Source of the DNA: Aquibium carbonis
Lineage (GTDB): Bacteria > Pseudomonadota > Alphaproteobacteria > Rhizobiales > Rhizobiaceae
Direction of reading: 5' to 3'
DNA length: 64,000 nt
Assembly (NCBI RefSeq): GCF_003970795.1
Contig: NZ_RWKW01000035.1
Span: 1-64,000, forward strand
A program made the translations under genes and the position numbers. Below the pieces are notes generated by a model. That model worked only from the letters and a program-made list of their open reading frames with translations. It had not been told where the DNA came from and did no database searches. This document shows positions 1 to 8,605 of this stretch, piece after piece; within the stretch, counting starts at the first letter, position 1, and each line of letters begins with the position of its first letter.

Positions 1-783
1 GCCGCTTGCGATCCCAGGACCGAATATCCCGAGGCCGAGCAGCGACAGCGCCGCCAGCACGATCGCCATGGCCTGATCGATCGTCGGGCTGGCGCCACCG
101 AAGCCGGCGGTGAACTCGCCGAACAGCGTCGAACCGATGCCGATAATCACGGCGAGCACCAGCACCTTGATGCCGGAGCTGATGACGTTGCCGAGCACGC
201 GCTCGGCCATGAAGGCGGACTGGCCGAACAGCCCGAATGGGATGAGCACAAAGCCGGCAAGCGTAGTGAGCTTGAACTCGATGAGCGTCACGAACAACTG
301 CACGGCGAGGATGAAGAAGGCGAGCAGTACGAGCGCCCAGGCAAGGAAGAGGCACGCGATCTGAATGAAGTTCTCGAAGAACGACCAATAGCCCATGAGG
401 CCGGAGATCGAGTCGAGCAGCGGCCGTCCGGCGTCGAGGCCGGTTTGCGCAACACGGCCGGGGCGTAGCAGATCGGTGGTCGAGAAGCCGGTGCCGGAAG
501 CCTTGAGGCCGAGGCCGGCAAAGGACTCGAAGACGATGCGGGCGAGATTGTTCCAATTGCCGATGATGTAGGCGAAGACACCGACGAACAATGTTTTCTT
601 GACGAGCCTAGCGATGATGTCGTCGTCCGCGCCCCAGCTCCAGAACAGCGCTGCGAGCGTCACGTCGATCACGATCAGCGTTGTCGCGATGAATGCGACC
701 TCGCCGCCCAACAGGCCAAACCCGCTGTCGATGTAGCGGGTGAAGACCTCCAGGAAATGATCGATGACCCCCGTGCCCCCCAT
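1..783 (-). CDS. trbL: TrbL, conjugal transfer inner-membrane protein (C-terminus beyond window)
   Basis: This is an open minus-strand frame from the ATG at 781-783 to the window edge, 261 codons with no stop. It starts MGGTGVIDHFLEVF and has several long hydrophobic segments, roughly residues 20-50, 70-95, 140-175 and 180-215, plus a Gly/Ala-rich helix near residue 235. This is the P-type TrbL (VirB6-like) pattern: a polytopic inner-membrane subunit of the mating-pair-formation type IV secretion channel. It follows the TrbK-like gene by 4 bases in the trb operon. The C-terminal half is cut by the window edge. Confidence 0.9.
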   Translation of the reverse strand, partial: MGGTGVIDHFLEVFTRYIDSGFGLLGGEVAFIATTLIVIDVTLAALFWSWGADDDIIARLVKKTLFVGVFAYIIGNWNNLARIVFESFAGLGLKASGTGFSTTDLLRPGRVAQTGLDAGRPLLDSISGLMGYWSFFENFIQIACLFLAWALVLLAFFILAVQLFVTLIEFKLTTLAGFVLIPFGLFGQSAFMAERVLGNVISSGIKVLVLAVIIGIGSTLFGEFTAGFGGASPTIDQAMAIVLAALSLLGLGIFGPGIASG

Positions 784-787
784 GGCG

Positions 788-1150
788 CTACTCGGCGTCC
801 TCGGTCTGCGGCGCCGCTTCACGACGGCGCGCTTCGCTCGCGGATGAGCCTTCGGCGGGCGCTCGTGACTGTTCTCGATCCGCTGTCGTGTTGCCGGTCC
901 CAGGCGTCAGGAAGCGCCGGCGGCTCTCAGCCCAGGCGCGCAGACATGCGGGATCGCGCGGACCGGCCTCTCCGAGGCTCTGACAACGGAACAGTTCGGC
1001 GCTCAGCGGGTCCAACGCGTTTGTCTGCGCCGGACGGGCGGACTCCATCTCCGGCCGCTCCTCCTTCCGGGTCAGCTCGACGACCGTCGCGGTGATTGCG
1101 ACGGCAACGAAGGTGACGGCGCCGAGCCGGGCGAGCATCTTTCCGTCCAT
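788..1150 (-). CDS. trbK: TrbK-like putative entry-exclusion protein (TrbK-alt type)
   Basis: This 120-residue protein has one N-terminal hydrophobic segment (about residues 8-24) followed by a charged, low-complexity tail. The middle contains LDPLSAELFRCQSLGE, LRAWAESRRRF and two cysteines, which is the signature of the alternative TrbK family found between trbJ and trbL in alphaproteobacterial trb operons. TrbK proteins sit in the inner membrane and block redundant entry of the same element. It lacks the classical lipobox of RP4 TrbK. The call rests on position and short motifs. Confidence 0.75.
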   Translation of the reverse strand: MDGKMLARLGAVTFVAVAITATVVELTRKEERPEMESARPAQTNALDPLSAELFRCQSLGEAGPRDPACLRAWAESRRRFLTPGTGNTTADREQSRAPAEGSSASEARRREAAPQTEDAE

Positions 1151-1159
1151 AGCGTGGCC

Positions 1160-1927
1160 TCAGTTTCCTGCGGGGAACATGCTGGCGTTGCCGGGCTGGT
1201 AGCCGGAGCCGGGCGTGAGAAACCTCCGGCGCTGCTCGCGGCCCTGGTCCGCGGCGGCCGCGCGCTCGGCTTCTGCGAGCGCACGGGCGCGGCCGTCAGC
1301 GGCCACAACGGCGGTGAGGTCCGCGAGCTGTTGCGCTTGAAGGGCGAGGATCTGGTTGCCAGCCTGGGCGGCTTGCAGGGCGCCGGTCGCACCCTGGCTC
1401 TGGCCGACGAGCGCTGACATCTCGGTGCGGTTGGTGTCGAGGTTGCCGACCACCGTCGCCTGCACGCGCATCGCGTCCTGCAAGCCGCCCACGGTGTTCT
1501 GCCATCGGGTGCGCGCGTCGGCGATGAGCTGCTGGTCGGACGCGGACAGTGAGGCACTGCCATACGTCGTCTGAAACGCCTGGTCGATTTGCCGGACGTC
1601 GAAGGCGATGTTCTGCGCTTGGCCGAGGAGCTGCTGGGTCCGCTGGATCGACTGTTGCAGCCGCTGGAGCGAGGAGTACGGCAGGCTGGCGAGATTCCTT
1701 GCTTGGTTGATCAACATCTGGGCTTCGTTCTGAAGCGAGGTGATCTGATTGTTGATCTGCTCAAGCGCGCGTGCCGCCTGAAGCACGTTCTGCACGTAGT
1801 TCGTCGGGTCGTAGACGATCCACTGCGCCGACGCGGGCGTGATCACCAGCGGTACAAGCGACATTGGAAGCGAGAAGATGGTGGCGGCGAGGAGTGCCGC
1901 GCGCGAGCGGGATTTGCGGGTGCTCAT
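1160..1927 (-). CDS. trbJ: TrbJ, conjugal transfer periplasmic protein
   Basis: The 255-residue product has a clear signal peptide (basic start, hydrophobic run, cleavage near TPASAQW). The mature part begins QWIVYDPTNYVQNVLQAA and is a Gln/Asn/Leu-rich coiled coil (about residues 45-115 and 165-230). This is the TrbJ/VirB5 family: a periplasmic or minor pilus component needed for mating-pair formation. Its ATG overlaps the trbE stop neighbourhood (ATGA at 1924-1927), so it is co-translated within the trb operon. Confidence 0.93.
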   Translation of the reverse strand: MSTRKSRSRAALLAATIFSLPMSLVPLVITPASAQWIVYDPTNYVQNVLQAARALEQINNQITSLQNEAQMLINQARNLASLPYSSLQRLQQSIQRTQQLLGQAQNIAFDVRQIDQAFQTTYGSASLSASDQQLIADARTRWQNTVGGLQDAMRVQATVVGNLDTNRTEMSALVGQSQGATGALQAAQAGNQILALQAQQLADLTAVVAADGRARALAEAERAAAADQGREQRRRFLTPGSGYQPGNASMFPAGN

Positions 1928-4380
1928 CGTTGAGCCTCCTTTGAGGGTTCGGGGAGGAGCGTCGGGAAGTTAGGAAGGAGATCGATGGCCCAGCTCACGC
2001 CACGGGCCTCGAGCCACGCAGGGAGGAACCCCTCCCGGCCGTGCTCGGCCAGGATGCTGGCAATCAGCGCCTGATCATCCTTTGCGGACGCAGCGCAGAG
2101 GGCGAGGCCGACGTCGGAGAGGCCCAGCTCGAAAAGGCGATTGCCGCGTCGGGATTGGCAGTAGTAGTCCTGTTTCGGCGTGGCTCGCGCGAGAATCTCT
2201 ATCTGGCGATCATTGAGCCCAAACCGGCGATAAATGCTGGTGATCTGCGGTTCGATCGCCCGGTCGTTGGGCAACAGCAGCCGCGTGTGGCAACTGTCGA
2301 CGATTTCAGCAGCGATCGTGCTCTTCTCGATCTGTGCAAGCGACTGGGTTGCGAAGACGACCGACGCGTTCTTCTTGCGGAGCGTGACCAGCCACTCGGT
2401 GAGCTGCTTGGCAAATCCGGGATCGTTTAGCGCCAGCCACCCCTCGTCGATGATGAGCAGGGTTGGCGAGCCGTCGAGCCTGTCGGAGATGCGATGAAAC
2501 AGGTAAGACAGGACGGCCGGCGCGCCTCCGCTCCCGACAAGGCCTTCGATCTCGAAGGCTAGAACAGCGGCCGAACCCAAATGCTCGAATTCCGCGTCCA
2601 GCAGCCGGCCATAGGGGCCTCCGACGCAATAGGGTCGAATTGCCTGTTTGAGGTCGTTCGATTGTAGCAGCACCGTCAGGCCGGTAATCGTCCGCTCCTC
2701 GACAGGGGCGGAGGCAAGCGAGGTCAGCCCCGTCCAGATGTGCTCCTTGACTTCCGGGGTGATCGCAACGCCTTCGCGCATCAGGATGGCGACGATCCAG
2801 TCGGCCGCCCAGGCCCGCTCATAGGTGTCATGGATGCGTGCGAGTGGCTGGAGAGAGACGGATATTTCGGAACCTTCCGTGAGGCCGCCGCCGAGGTCGT
2901 GCCAGTCTCCGCCCATCGCCAGCGCGGCGGCGCGGATCGAACCGCCGAAGTCAAACGCGAAGACCTGGCTGCGCTCGTAGCGGCGGAATTGCAGGGCCAT
3001 TAACGCGAGCAGCACTGATTTGCCGGAGCCGGTTGGCCCCACGACCAAGGTGTGGCCCACATCGCCAACGTGAAGCGAAAAGCGGAAGGGCGTGCTTCCC
3101 TCGGTCTTGCCGAAGAACAGCGGAGGCGCTTTGAAGTGCTCATCTTGCTGAGGGCCGGCCCAGACGGCCGAGAGTGGAATCATGTGCGCTAGGTTGAGCG
3201 TCGAGATCGGCGGCTGCCGGACGTTGGCATACAGATGGCCGGGCAGGCTTCCGAGCCAGGCGTCGACCGCGTTGACGGTCTCGAGCATCGCAGTGAAGTC
3301 GCGGCTCTGGATCACCTTCTCGACGAGGCGCAGCTTCTCGTCAGCAAGGCGTGGATCGCCGTCCCACACGGTAATCGTAGCCGTCACGTAGGCCATGCCG
3401 GCGAGATCCGCGCCGAGTTCCTGAAGGGCCATGTCGGCGTCGGCGGCCTTGTTGGCGGCATCGGTGTCTACGAGGACAGACGCCTCATTCGTCATGACTT
3501 CCTTGACGATGGCCGCAATGCTTTTTCTCTTTGCGAACCATTGCCGCCTGATGCGGGTGAGCAGCTTGGTTGCGTCGGTCTTGTCGAGCAGGATCGCGCG
3601 TGTCGCCCAGCGATAGGGGAATGCGAGCCGATTCAGCTCGTCGAGGATGCCGGGCGTCGTCGCGGTCGGGAAGCCGACGATGGTGAGGGTTCGCAGGTGC
3701 TGATCGCCGAGACGGGGCTCAAGGCCCCCGGTGAGGGGCTGGTCGGCCAGCAGCGCATCGAGATACATCGGTGTTTCGGGAACACGGACACGATGGCGCT
3801 TGGTGGAAACGCAGGAATGCAGATAGGTCAGCGTCTCGCTGTCATCCAGCCAACGGCATTCCTTCATGAAGCCGTGGAGCAGCGCGAGCACACGGTCGGT
3901 GCGGTCGACGAAGGCTCGCAGAATCCCGTGAGGGTCGACGCCTGACCGTTCCCTTCCCTCGTAGAGCCAGGTCTCCGCGCGCGCGGCATCCTCGGCCGGC
4001 GGCAGCCAGGCGAACGTGAGGACGTAGCGGGACTCGAAATGCGCGCCTTCTTCCTCGAAATCAGCCTTGCGCTCGGCATCAAGCAACGCCGACGCGGGAT
4101 CGGGAAAGATGCTGTCCGGATAGCGGTTGGAGGGGTAGCGCTGCGCCTCTACGAAAATCGCCCAGCCCGATCCGAGACGCCGGAAAGCGTTGTTAAGCCT
4201 TGCCGCTACGCCTACCAGCTCGGCTGCAACAGCGGAGTCCAGGTCCGGACCGCGAAGGTTCGCGCTTCGTTGAAATGAACCGTCCTTGTTCAGAACGACG
4301 CCTTGGCCAACGAGCGCGACCCAGGGCAGAAAATCTGCGAGGCGAGTGGCGGTGCGGCGATATTCGGCGAGGTTCATCAT
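1924..4380 (-). CDS. trbE: TrbE, VirB4-family type IV secretion ATPase
   Basis: The 818-residue product carries an N-terminal CagE/TrbE-type domain and a C-terminal P-loop ATPase domain. Walker A reads VVGPTGSGKSVLLAL in the middle of the protein and Walker B reads LLIIDEGWLAL. This is the energising VirB4 ATPase of the conjugation channel, located at the inner membrane. Two Met codons open the gene (MMNLAEYRR). It starts 7 bases after trbD and overlaps trbJ by 4 bases. Length and motifs are complete, with no sign of damage. Confidence 0.97.
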   Translation of the reverse strand: MMNLAEYRRTATRLADFLPWVALVGQGVVLNKDGSFQRSANLRGPDLDSAVAAELVGVAARLNNAFRRLGSGWAIFVEAQRYPSNRYPDSIFPDPASALLDAERKADFEEEGAHFESRYVLTFAWLPPAEDAARAETWLYEGRERSGVDPHGILRAFVDRTDRVLALLHGFMKECRWLDDSETLTYLHSCVSTKRHRVRVPETPMYLDALLADQPLTGGLEPRLGDQHLRTLTIVGFPTATTPGILDELNRLAFPYRWATRAILLDKTDATKLLTRIRRQWFAKRKSIAAIVKEVMTNEASVLVDTDAANKAADADMALQELGADLAGMAYVTATITVWDGDPRLADEKLRLVEKVIQSRDFTAMLETVNAVDAWLGSLPGHLYANVRQPPISTLNLAHMIPLSAVWAGPQQDEHFKAPPLFFGKTEGSTPFRFSLHVGDVGHTLVVGPTGSGKSVLLALMALQFRRYERSQVFAFDFGGSIRAAALAMGGDWHDLGGGLTEGSEISVSLQPLARIHDTYERAWAADWIVAILMREGVAITPEVKEHIWTGLTSLASAPVEERTITGLTVLLQSNDLKQAIRPYCVGGPYGRLLDAEFEHLGSAAVLAFEIEGLVGSGGAPAVLSYLFHRISDRLDGSPTLLIIDEGWLALNDPGFAKQLTEWLVTLRKKNASVVFATQSLAQIEKSTIAAEIVDSCHTRLLLPNDRAIEPQITSIYRRFGLNDRQIEILARATPKQDYYCQSRRGNRLFELGLSDVGLALCAASAKDDQALIASILAEHGREGFLPAWLEARGVSWAIDLLPNFPTLLPEPSKEAQR

Positions 4381-4387
4381 AGCGGGC

Positions 4388-4666
4388 TCAGACTGCGAGA
4401 ACGGAGGGGATGCGCAGATGCCGGCGGATCACTTCGACGAACATTGGATCGCGCTTGGCTGCCCATACAGCCGCGAAGTGGCCGGCGGCCCAGACTGCGA
4501 GACCGACGAGCCAGAGCCGAAGGCCAAGGCCGAGAGCGGCCGCCAACGTACCATTGAGGATCGCGATCGACCTTGGCGCACCGCCGAGCAGGATATGGTC
4601 TGTCAGCGCCCGGTGAACGGGCACCGAGAAGCCGGGGACTTCTGCGTTGTCGGCGATGCCCGCCAT
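4388..4666 (-). CDS. trbD: TrbD, VirB3-like inner-membrane protein
   Basis: The 92-residue protein begins MAGIADNAEVPGFSVPVHRA and contains the TrbD hallmark PVHRALTDHILLGGAPR, followed by two close hydrophobic helices (about residues 34-70). VirB3/TrbD proteins anchor the VirB4 ATPase at the membrane. The ATG at 4664-4666 overlaps the trbC stop as TGATG, which fixes the start. A much longer open frame in the same register runs upstream, but that part is only the antisense-like shadow of trbC and trbB. Confidence 0.93.
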   Translation of the reverse strand: MAGIADNAEVPGFSVPVHRALTDHILLGGAPRSIAILNGTLAAALGLGLRLWLVGLAVWAAGHFAAVWAAKRDPMFVEVIRRHLRIPSVLAV

Positions 4667-4998
4667 CACACGAGCACTCCGCCGCCGAAGCTGAAGAAGC
4701 TGAGAAAGAAGGAACTGGCCGCGAAGGCGATCGAGAGACCGAAGACGATCTGAACGAGTCTCCGAAAGCCACCGCTCGTGTCGCCGAACGCGAGGGTCAA
4801 GCCGGTGACGATGATGATGATCACCGCGATGATCTTCGCGACGGGTCCTTCGATCGACTGAAGGATTTGTTCGAGCGGCTGCTCCCACGGCATTGAGGAG
4901 CCGGAGGCATGTGCGGCCGGAGCGAGCGCGAGGCTGACGACAGCGGCCACGGTTGCAGCAGCAATATGACGACGAAGGTTCTGGAGCTTGTGGATCAC
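4666..4998 (-). CDS. trbC: TrbC, VirB2-like conjugative pilin precursor
   Basis: The 110-residue protein has a long signal peptide ending near APAAHASGSSMPWE. It is followed by two hydrophobic helices (about residues 52-72 and 80-103) separated by a short polar turn, the usual pilin architecture. TrbC is the major pilus subunit, which in RP4 is cyclised by TraF; the TraF-like peptidase here is at 11756-12301. It overlaps trbB by 4 bases and trbD by TGATG, so pilin, ATPases and membrane anchor are co-translated. Confidence 0.93.
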   Translation of the reverse strand: MIHKLQNLRRHIAAATVAAVVSLALAPAAHASGSSMPWEQPLEQILQSIEGPVAKIIAVIIIIVTGLTLAFGDTSGGFRRLVQIVFGLSIAFAASSFFLSFFSFGGGVLV

Positions 4999-5978
4999 GC
5001 GCGATCTCCTGTGGCGGGCAATGTTGCGGGGGTGACGTGGTAGTCACCGTCGGGTGTGAGGCCGTGGACGCGTGCGAGTTCGGCGAGACGCCGCCTTGAT
5101 CCACGGCCGCTGAGGACAGCGACGAGGTCGATCGTCTCGGCGATGAGGGCGCGAGGCACCGTGACCACCGCCTCTTGGATGAGCTGTTCGAGACGCCGCA
5201 GTGCCCCGATGGCTGTGCCGGCGTGAATGGTGCCGACGCCACCGGGATGCCCGGTGCCCCAAGCTTTCAGAAGGTCCAGGGCCTCGGCGCCGCGCACCTC
5301 GCCGATGGGGATCCGGTCAGGGCGCAACCGCAGAGAAGAGCGCACCAGGTCGGAGAGCGTCGCGACGCCGTCCTTGGTGCGCATCGCCACGAGATTGGGG
5401 GCGCTGCACTGAAGCTCGCGCGTGTCCTCGATGAGAACGACGCGATCCGCTGACTTCGACACTTCTGCGAGGAGCGCATTGGTGAGCGTAGTCTTGCCGG
5501 TGCTTGTTCCCCCGGCGACGAGAATGTTGCGGCGATCGGTGACCGCGCTGCGAAGAGTCTCCGCCTGCTCGGCCGACATGATGCTGGCAGCGACGTAGTC
5601 CTGCAGCGTGAAGATCGCGATGGCGGGCTTCCGAATTGCAAAGGCAGGCGCGGCCACGATAGGCGGCAGCAGGCCCTCGAAGCGCTCCCCCGTTCCGGGC
5701 AACTCTGCCGAGACCCGCGGACTTCCGGCGTGGACCTCTGCGCCGACATGATGGGCGACGAGGCGGACGATGCGCTCTCCGTCGGCGGCCGACAGGTGCT
5801 CGCCTGTATCGGCGAGGCCTTCCGAGAGCCGGTCGATCCAGAGCCGCCCGTCGGGGTTGAGCATCACCTCGACGATCGACGGGTCTTCCAGGAATGCGGC
5901 GACCGCTGGCCCAAGGGCCGTTCGCAGCATGCGCGCGCCGCGAAGTATCGCCTCTGTCTGCTGGAAGGAATTCGCCAT
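4995..5978 (-). CDS. trbB: TrbB, VirB11-family secretion ATPase
   Basis: The 327-residue product is a complete VirB11-type hexameric ATPase. Walker A is [18 protein letters not shown], followed by an Asp box ([11 protein letters not shown]), an [14 protein letters not shown] segment and a His box ([11 protein letters not shown]). It drives pilus biogenesis and substrate transfer from the cytoplasmic face of the membrane. It is the first gene of the trb operon. The 170 bases before it hold a small inverted repeat (GTAC-N6-GTAC at 6081-6094) that may be an operator. Confidence 0.97.
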   Translation of the reverse strand: MANSFQQTEAILRGARMLRTALGPAVAAFLEDPSIVEVMLNPDGRLWIDRLSEGLADTGEHLSAADGERIVRLVAHHVGAEVHAGSPRVSAELPGTGERFEGLLPPIVAAPAFAIRKPAIAIFTLQDYVAASIMSAEQAETLRSAVTDRRNILVAGGTSTGKTTLTNALLAEVSKSADRVVLIEDTRELQCSAPNLVAMRTKDGVATLSDLVRSSLRLRPDRIPIGEVRGAEALDLLKAWGTGHPGGVGTIHAGTAIGALRRLEQLIQEAVVTVPRALIAETIDLVAVLSGRGSRRRLAELARVHGLTPDGDYHVTPATLPATGDRA

Positions 5979-6147
5979 GTCGTCCCCGTTCTGCGCGGGA
6001 CCACTCGAGAGCGGCCCTGGATCGGGGATGAGTAGAAGAGGCAGAAATTCGGGCGACGCAACAACGAGAATGTGGTCGTCGTACTGTGGCGTACAATTAC
6101 AGGGAAACGGCTAAACCGCGGAAGTCTAGTGACTGGTCCTGTGCGCT

Positions 6148-6582
6148 CTATTCAGATGGTGAGTCACCAGGGACATCTTCGGCGACCTCCTGACGTAGCC
6201 GTGGTCCCTTGGCGAGGCGGCGACCGAGCGCTGCGACAAACGCATCGTAGCGTTCGCCCGCTTGTGCGCGCGCGGCCGCCTGGGCCGGCTCCGGCAGCGG
6301 CGGGTTTGTCATCAACCAGTTCCGGACGAAGACCGCGAGCGTCTCTACCGCGATCCCCAGGTCCCGTTCCAGGCGCGTCATACGCCTGTCGAGCTGATCA
6401 AGACGCTTCGCAATAGCAGCTTCCTGCCGCTCGGCGGCGTCAGGTGACAGGAAAGACGCGATCGCGGCTTCGGCGATGAGCGAGCGCGACTGGCCACGAC
6501 GCGCTGCGTATTCCGCGAGCGATTTGGTGACGCCGGGTTCAAGATAGACCGAGAGCCGCTGCTTCTTGTTCGGATTTGGCAT
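6148..6582 (-). CDS. CopG/ribbon-helix-helix regulator of the transfer region
   Basis: The 144-residue product has an N-terminal ribbon-helix-helix (RLSVYLEPGVTKSLAEYA, then SRSLIAEAAIASFL). A coiled coil follows (about residues 50-85, RLDQLDRRMTRLERDLG) and the tail is basic. CopG-like proteins at this position, between traG and trbB, are standard in these elements and are thought to act as transfer-operon regulators or auxiliary proteins. It follows traG's stop by 6 bases in the opposite order of translation, so it is probably the last gene read with the traG transcript. Function is inferred. Confidence 0.85.
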   Translation of the reverse strand: MPNPNKKQRLSVYLEPGVTKSLAEYAARRGQSRSLIAEAAIASFLSPDAAERQEAAIAKRLDQLDRRMTRLERDLGIAVETLAVFVRNWLMTNPPLPEPAQAAARAQAGERYDAFVAALGRRLAKGPRLRQEVAEDVPGDSPSE

Positions 6583-6588
6583 GGCGTC

Positions 6589-8574
6589 CTACAGCTCCAT
6601 GCCATCGTTCGGATCGAGCGAGACCTGCCGCGCGATGCCTTGCACGAGTCGGTTCATGCGGCTTAGCCGCGCGGCATCGTCGGGCTCGTCGTCGTTGGGG
6701 TCGATCTCGAACTCATTGGCGATGGGCGGCTTCTTCTCGATCGGTGCCACGCGATCCAGCTCCGGCTGGTGGCGCCTCTCGGAGCCCGTCGGGTCCTCGT
6801 CGTCCACGCCGCTCACTGACGGCGCGGCGTCCTGCAAGGGTCGCGGCGGCAAGGGCCTGCCTGTCCAGTCATCCGATTGCTGGTGATCTGTCTTCGTCAG
6901 GATGGGAGGCGGCAAGATTCGCGCCCGAAACCTGGCATCTTCGAAATAGCGCGCCTTCTTCGCGCGAATGGGCGGCGTGCCCGCCACCATTACGATCTCG
7001 TCTGCGGGCGGGAGCTGCATGATCTCGCCCGGCGTGAGCAGGGGCCGGGCCGTCTCGGAGCGCGAGACCATCAGATGGCCGAGCCACGGACTGAGCCGGT
7101 GCCCGGCGTAGTTCCGCATCGCCCGCAGTTCGGTCGCGGTGCCGAGGGCGTCGCTGACCCTTTTGGCTGTCCTTTCGTCGTTGGTCGCGAACGAGATTCT
7201 GACGTGGCAATTGTCCAAGATGGAGTTGTTCGGGCCGTATGCCTTTTCGATCTGGTTGAGGCTCTGCGCGATCATGAAGCTTTTCAATTTGTAGCCGGCC
7301 ATGAAGGCGAGTGCGCTCTCGAAGAAGTCAAGGCGGCCAAGCGCCGGAAACTCATCGAGCATGAGTAGAAGCCGATGCCGCCGGGCCTTGCTGTTCAAGT
7401 CCTCCGTCAGGCGGCGGCCAATCTGGTTGAGGATCAACCTGATCAACGGCTTGGTCCTAACAATGTCGGATGGCGGCACGACGAGATAGAGGGTCGTCGG
7501 CCGTGCATCTCCGACAATGTCGGTGATCCGCCAGTCACAACGGCGTGTGACGGCAGCCACAACAGGATCGCGATAGAGGCCGAGGAACGACATTGCGGTG
7601 CTCAACACTCCGCTTCGTTCGTTGTCCGATTTATTCAGCAGCTCTCGTGCTGCACTCGCAATCACCGGATGCGGTCCTGCCTCGCCGAGATGGGCAGTCT
7701 TCATCATCGCCGCGAGCGTGGACTCGATCGGACGCCGCGGGTCGGACAAGAACGACGCCACGCCGGCGAGCGTCTTGTCCTCCTCCGCGTAGAGCACGTG
7801 GAGGATGGCGCCGACCAGCAGCGCATGGGAGGTCTTCTCCCAATGGTTCCTCTTCTCCAACGAGCCTTCGGGATCGACCAGGATATCGGCGATGTTCTGG
7901 ACATCCCGGACTTCCCATTCCCCGCGCCGGACTTCGAGCAGCGGGTTGTAGGCGGAAGACTTCGCGTTGGTCGGATCGAACAACAGCACCCTGCCATGCT
8001 GCGACCGAAATCCGGCAGTGAGCTGCCAGTTCTCCCCTTTGATGTCGTGGACGATCGCGCTGCCTGGCCAGGTGAGCAGCGAGGGAATGACCAACCCCAC
8101 GCCCTTCCCACTCCTCGTCGGCGCAAAGCAGAGAACATGCTCGGGCCCGTCGTGCCGGAGGTAGTCGCGGCCCAGCTTGCCGAGTACGACGCCGTCGGGA
8201 CCGAGGAGGCCCGCCGCATCCACTTCGTCGGTCCGGGCCCATCGTGCCGAGCCGTAGGTGTCGACGTTCGTCGCCTCGCGGGCACGCCACACCGACATGC
8301 CGATCGCGACTGCGATCGCGATGAAGCCGCCTGACGCTGCGATGACGGCCCCTTCCACGAAGATCGGCGGCGCATAGGCGTCGTAAAAATACCACCACAG
8401 AAAGAAGGACGGTGGATAGTAGACTGGCCAGCCGAACACGATGAACCATGGCTCGCCGAGCTGGGCTTGAAAGCCCAATCGCCACGCCGTCCACTCGGTC
8501 GCGACCCACGTCGTGCCGAGGATGATCAGTGCGACGGCGAGGAGCTGGCCCCAGAGGATCTTGGTTGCGGACAT
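6589..8574 (-). CDS. traG: TraG/VirD4 type IV coupling protein
   Basis: The chosen ATG at 8572-8574 (MSATKILWGQLLAVAL) has a strong AAGGAGAG site upstream and gives 661 residues; a longer frame to 8802 would run into the relaxase. Two or three N-terminal transmembrane segments precede the ATPase. Walker A is FAPTRSGKGVGLVIPSLL and Walker B is LLLMLDEFPALGRL. The coupling protein hands the relaxase-DNA complex to the Trb channel. The acidic C-terminal tail is typical of the family. It lies 31 bases downstream of the relaxase gene. Confidence 0.95.
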   Translation of the reverse strand: MSATKILWGQLLAVALIILGTTWVATEWTAWRLGFQAQLGEPWFIVFGWPVYYPPSFFLWWYFYDAYAPPIFVEGAVIAASGGFIAIAVAIGMSVWRAREATNVDTYGSARWARTDEVDAAGLLGPDGVVLGKLGRDYLRHDGPEHVLCFAPTRSGKGVGLVIPSLLTWPGSAIVHDIKGENWQLTAGFRSQHGRVLLFDPTNAKSSAYNPLLEVRRGEWEVRDVQNIADILVDPEGSLEKRNHWEKTSHALLVGAILHVLYAEEDKTLAGVASFLSDPRRPIESTLAAMMKTAHLGEAGPHPVIASAARELLNKSDNERSGVLSTAMSFLGLYRDPVVAAVTRRCDWRITDIVGDARPTTLYLVVPPSDIVRTKPLIRLILNQIGRRLTEDLNSKARRHRLLLMLDEFPALGRLDFFESALAFMAGYKLKSFMIAQSLNQIEKAYGPNNSILDNCHVRISFATNDERTAKRVSDALGTATELRAMRNYAGHRLSPWLGHLMVSRSETARPLLTPGEIMQLPPADEIVMVAGTPPIRAKKARYFEDARFRARILPPPILTKTDHQQSDDWTGRPLPPRPLQDAAPSVSGVDDEDPTGSERRHQPELDRVAPIEKKPPIANEFEIDPNDDEPDDAARLSRMNRLVQGIARQVSLDPNDGMEL

Positions 8575-8605
8575 TACCTGCTCTCCTTTTCTTCCCGTCG
8601 CTTCG

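Noticed and set aside
6081-6094. GTAC-N6-GTAC repeat before trbB as a quorum-sensing tra box
   Set aside because: The arms are only 4 bases and the sequence does not match the usual 18-base TraR box; at most a generic operator.
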